This document shows, piece after piece, positions 63,984 to 64,000 of a stretch of 64,000 nucleotides of DNA. Position 1 is the stretch's first letter, and each line of letters begins with the position of its first letter. The notes under the pieces were generated by a model. That model had not been told where the DNA came from, ran no database searches, and saw nothing but the letters and a program-made list of their open reading frames with translations. Source of the stretch: Hyposmocoma kahamanoa (Eukaryota; Arthropoda; Insecta; Lepidoptera; Cosmopterigidae); assembly GCF_003589595.1 (NCBI RefSeq), contig NW_020653993.1, positions 8,665,298 to 8,729,297 of the forward strand, in the 5' to 3' direction. A program made the translations under genes and the position numbers.

Positions 63984-64000
63984 TTAACCGACTTTAAAAA
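63984..64000 (+). repeat. Repeat family H, start of copy 3
   Basis: TTAACCGACTTTAAAAA at the window edge matches the terminus of copies 1 and 2. Confidence 0.5.

Overview
The window looks like nuclear DNA of an insect, most likely a moth or butterfly (inference). It is AT-rich, and its genes have short exons, GT-AG introns and AATAAA signals. It is crowded with small interspersed repeats, including tRNA-derived SINEs, foldback/MITE-like elements and a terminal motif TTAACCGACTTCAAAAA that I associate with Lepidoptera. No bacterial features, CRISPR arrays or operons are present.

Five protein-coding genes could be assembled exon by exon; splice phases agree at every junction. (1) Seipin, minus strand, 10827-26653: eight exons, 354 aa, an ER lipid-droplet biogenesis protein. 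(2) Mitochondrial valyl-tRNA synthetase (VARS2), plus strand, 27441-32452: four exons, 1007 aa, head-to-head with seipin across about 790 bp. (3) An uncharacterised single C2H2 zinc-finger protein, minus strand, 36923-41197: five exons including a 35-nt microexon, 254 aa. (4) A MACROD-type macrodomain ADP-ribose hydrolase, minus strand, 43527-45656: four exons, 307 aa. (5) Glucosidase II alpha subunit (GANAB), plus strand, from 46893: the first six exons (about 326 aa), running off the right edge and head-to-head with the macrodomain gene. These genes do not form one pathway; they are housekeeping neighbours.

The remainder is introns and intergenic DNA filled with transposable elements. Decayed autonomous elements are a LINE 3' end (2290-3225), an RTE-like reverse transcriptase (13545-14692, antisense in seipin intron 7), a piggyBac transposase (21713-23413, antisense in seipin intron 1) and an internally deleted mariner (59640-60240, GANAB intron 3). 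Non-autonomous families include several tRNA-derived SINEs, a nine-copy SINE-like family, Harbinger-like MITEs rich in TGTCGT with TAA/TTA target duplications, and several palindromic MITEs, some nested.

The most unusual items are two small retroposon-like families that fit no class I can name. One is about 58-65 bp long, with four copies, three of them flanked by 12-14 bp target-site duplications and one sitting inside a SINE whose empty-site counterpart is also in the window. The other has a long foldback body yet carries 13-bp target duplications and a defined 3' tail. A degenerate tandem copy of seipin exon 4, with an in-frame stop and a conserved splice donor, is a further lead.
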